Source: Sporomusa malonica
Lineage (GTDB): Bacteria; Bacillota; Negativicutes; Sporomusales; Sporomusaceae
Assembly (NCBI RefSeq): GCF_900176355.1
Contig: NZ_FWXI01000002.1
Span: forward strand, 62,001 to 126,000
Direction of reading: 5' to 3'
Length of the DNA: 64,000 nucleotides
Made by a program: the position numbers and the translations under genes. Of this stretch, positions 62,380 to 64,000 are shown piece by piece; within the stretch, counting starts at the first letter, position 1, and each line of letters starts with the position of its first letter. The notes beneath the pieces are model-generated. The model was not told the DNA's origin. It saw only the letters and a program-made list of their open reading frames with translations, and ran no database searches.

Positions 62380-62924
62380 TGGATAGTGTCTCATGTGCAA
62401 AAAAGGTCAAACTACTCATCTTTGATGTTGATGGTGTATTGACCGGCGGGCATATTATCTTTAGCCAGGACGGCGAAGCCCTAAAAGCCTTTCACTGTCA
62501 GGATGGTATGGGGATTTCCCTTGCCCACAAGGCAGGGATAAAGACGGCAATCATCACCGGACGCGAAAGCGAAATCGTCCGCCGCCGCGGTGCCGAACTC
62601 AAAATCGGCGATGTATATCAAGGCGCTATGGACAAGGTCATTGCGCTGCGCGAACTCATGGCTAAACATGAAATTGCATTAGATCAGATTGCCTATGTCG
62701 GCGATGACATTAATGATCTTCCCGTCATGGTACAAGTCGGCCTGCCGTGCGCTGTTGCCAATGCCGTGCCCGAAGTACAGGCAGTGGCTAAATACATCTC
62801 AACCCGCCAAGGCGGTAACGGCGCTGTTCGTGATATCGTTGAATATATTTTAAAAGCGCAAGGCTTATGGGATGGTATTATTGCCGAGTATATGAGAACA
62901 GATCGGTTTTCGCTTAATCAGTAG
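62379..62924 (+). CDS. kdsC: 3-deoxy-manno-octulosonate-8-phosphatase
   Basis: KdsC removes the phosphate from Kdo-8-phosphate. The 181-residue HAD-family enzyme has the nucleophile motif FDVDGVLTG with Asp16 and Asp18, the TGRES motif II near 67, and motif IV in YVGDDINDLPVM near 106. It is a cap-less C0-type phosphatase and usually a tetramer. ATG 62379 overlaps the kdsD stop by one base. It closes the four-gene Kdo set and lies before the second LpxL-type acyltransferase. Confidence 0.95.
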   Translation: MDSVSCAKKVKLLIFDVDGVLTGGHIIFSQDGEALKAFHCQDGMGISLAHKAGIKTAIITGRESEIVRRRGAELKIGDVYQGAMDKVIALRELMAKHEIALDQIAYVGDDINDLPVMVQVGLPCAVANAVPEVQAVAKYISTRQGGNGAVRDIVEYILKAQGLWDGIIAEYMRTDRFSLNQ

Positions 62925-62958
62925 ACACTAATCCCACAACCAAGAAAGGAGCAGACAC

Positions 62959-63840
62959 ATGTCAAATGAATGGCAATATCACATATGGAAACTGGCCAGC
63001 CGCTTGGTGTGCCTGCTGCCGCACTCAGTGATACTCGCTACCGGCAGACTGCTCGGACGTCTCTACTACCGTGTGGCTAGAAAGCAGCGTAACCGTGCAC
63101 TTAAACAGATCAAAGAGCGTCTCGATTTACCTCAAACTGAAGCTGAAACAATAATCCAAAACTCGTTTCTCAAGCTGGGACAGACTTTTCTCGAAGTCCT
63201 CCATATGCCTGCTTTGACCCGAGAAAACTTCAAACGCTATGTTACCTTTGAAAACCGCCATTACCTCACAGAAGCTTTAGCACAGCAAAAAGGCGTTGTG
63301 TTTCTGACAGGCCATCTTGGCAACTGGGAATGGTTCGGCGCAGCCTTGGCTCTGGAAGGCTTTCCGGTGGCTGACATCGTGAAACGCCAGCCAAACGACC
63401 AACATACCCGTATATTGAACGAACAACGCCAAATGTTCGGTATAGAAATCTTTGCCAGCGGTACAAGCGAAATAATAGGAGCTGCCAAAGCCCTAAAGAA
63501 GGGCAAGCTCTTGGCGTTTTTCGCCGACCAGGACGCCGGCCATGAAGGGGTATTTATTGACTTTTTAGGCAAACCGGCGGCAACTCATCTTGGGCCAGCC
63601 GTTTTTGCCCGCAAGTTTAAGTCACCTGTTGTACCTGGCTTTATTGTCCGAAACCCTGACGGTACTCACCGCATCCTACTGCAACCGCCTATTTACTATG
63701 AAGATACCGGCAACCCTGATGCCGATCTATATAACCTGACTGAACGTATGACCAAAATCATTGAATCAGCAGTCAAAAACTACCCTGATGAATGGTTGTG
63801 GTTTAAAAAGCGCTGGAATACTGAGGTGAAGTCTCCTTGA
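62959..63840 (+). CDS. Lipid A biosynthesis acyltransferase (LpxL/HtrB family), copy 2
   Basis: A 293-residue membrane-associated acyltransferase of the same family as the protein at 46840. The HxxxxE motif is HLGNWE (His119, Glu124), and ADQDAGHEGVFIDF near residues 193-206 is the second conserved block. It should acylate Kdo-lipid IVA. The position directly after kdsC and before an lptC-like gene suits a late lipid A step. ATG 62959 follows AGAAAGGAG. The stop overlaps the next start (TTGA), showing coupling. Which of the two paralogues adds which chain cannot be told here. Confidence 0.9.
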   Translation: MSNEWQYHIWKLASRLVCLLPHSVILATGRLLGRLYYRVARKQRNRALKQIKERLDLPQTEAETIIQNSFLKLGQTFLEVLHMPALTRENFKRYVTFENRHYLTEALAQQKGVVFLTGHLGNWEWFGAALALEGFPVADIVKRQPNDQHTRILNEQRQMFGIEIFASGTSEIIGAAKALKKGKLLAFFADQDAGHEGVFIDFLGKPAATHLGPAVFARKFKSPVVPGFIVRNPDGTHRILLQPPIYYEDTGNPDADLYNLTERMTKIIESAVKNYPDEWLWFKKRWNTEVKSP

Positions 63841-64000
63841 CAAAAAAAATGTATGTAGGTATTGCGTGTGCGGTACTTATCCTGGCTGGGGGGCTCTATT
63901 ATCTCTTCTGGGGGGGGACCTCAGGCGATGCATCAACAGACCCGCAGGCAGCCCCAGTTCAGCCTGCTAACATTACTTTTGCCGGCAGCTCCATTGTTGA
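63837..64000 (+). CDS. lptC: LptC-like LPS export protein (3' truncated by window edge)
   Basis: The frame opens at TTG 63837, seven bases after GAGGTGAA, and overlaps the previous stop by four bases. The visible 54 residues show one membrane anchor (about 6-24) and the start of a periplasmic beta domain with NITFAGSSIVE. LptC proteins are bitopic inner-membrane proteins that receive lipopolysaccharide from LptBFG and pass it to LptA, and they are encoded next to kds genes in many diderms. The length and the rest of the fold cannot be seen, so the name relies partly on context. Confidence 0.7.
   Translation, partial: MTKKMYVGIACAVLILAGGLYYLFWGGTSGDASTDPQAAPVQPANITFAGSSIV

Noticed and set aside
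29522-64000. Outer-membrane cluster as a recently acquired genomic island
   Set aside because: No integrase, insertion sequence, tRNA or clear base-composition shift is seen, and the gene order fits a long-established lineage cluster.

Overview
The window is a gene-dense stretch of roughly 48% GC, read almost entirely from the + strand, with no gap over 300 bases. It comes from a diderm, endospore-forming member of the Firmicutes, most likely a Sporomusaceae-like Negativicute. The sporulation genes spoIID, a spoIIQ-like gene and spoIIID lie in the order known from Bacillus. They sit beside flagellar P-ring and L-ring genes and a full outer-membrane and lipopolysaccharide programme (Mla, TolC, TamB, BamA, Skp-like proteins, lpx and kds genes). 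This reading rests on gene content only. No rRNA or tRNA gene was seen.

Region 1 (1-8026) is housekeeping: the end of a MntP-like pump gene, a YwlE-type phosphatase, rpiB, a YwlG-family gene, glyA and upp, an order also found in Bacillus. A dCMP deaminase, a tandem MazG-like protein, a WecA/TagO-type transferase and UDP-GlcNAc 2-epimerase follow. Region 2 (8086-15561) is a complete F-type ATP synthase operon (atpZ, atpI, atpBEFHAGDC). It is preceded by a sigma-H-like promoter and closed by a strong hairpin terminator. The c subunit carries a two-carboxylate ion site (Asp29 and Glu62), which suggests sodium coupling.

Region 3 (15610-25607) holds murA, spoIID, the spoIIQ-like gene, spoIIID, an mreB/mbl gene and flagellar flgF, flgG, flgA, flgH, flgI and flgJ. 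Region 4 (25702-29329) has three exported-protein genes: an AMIN-phosphodiester glycosidase, a small lipoyl-like protein and an S55 (SpoIVB-type) protease.

Region 5 (29522-64000) is the outer-membrane cluster. MlaE, MlaF and an extended MlaD, TolC and TamB cover lipid transport and export. A stand-alone sigma factor, an unknown membrane protein, BamA, an unrecognised POTRA-like outer-membrane candidate and three Skp-like proteins follow. Next come lpxD, a YjbH-like protein, an LpxL-like acyltransferase and an unusual two-gene ABC transporter. Then lpxC, fabZ, lpxA, lpxI, lpxB, msbA, waaA, lpxK, kdsB, kdsA, kdsD, kdsC, a second acyltransferase and the start of an lptC-like gene complete a lipid A-Kdo route.

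Non-coding structure is richer than usual. There are three families of dispersed inverted-repeat elements, several of them beginning at or within a stop codon. There is also a perfect-consensus promoter with a palindromic operator before tolC, and a related palindrome before lpxA. The best candidates for undescribed biology are the 790-residue ABC permease with its ATPase, the triple-repeat protein after BamA, the sigma factor between tamB and bamA, and the modular hairpin repeat.
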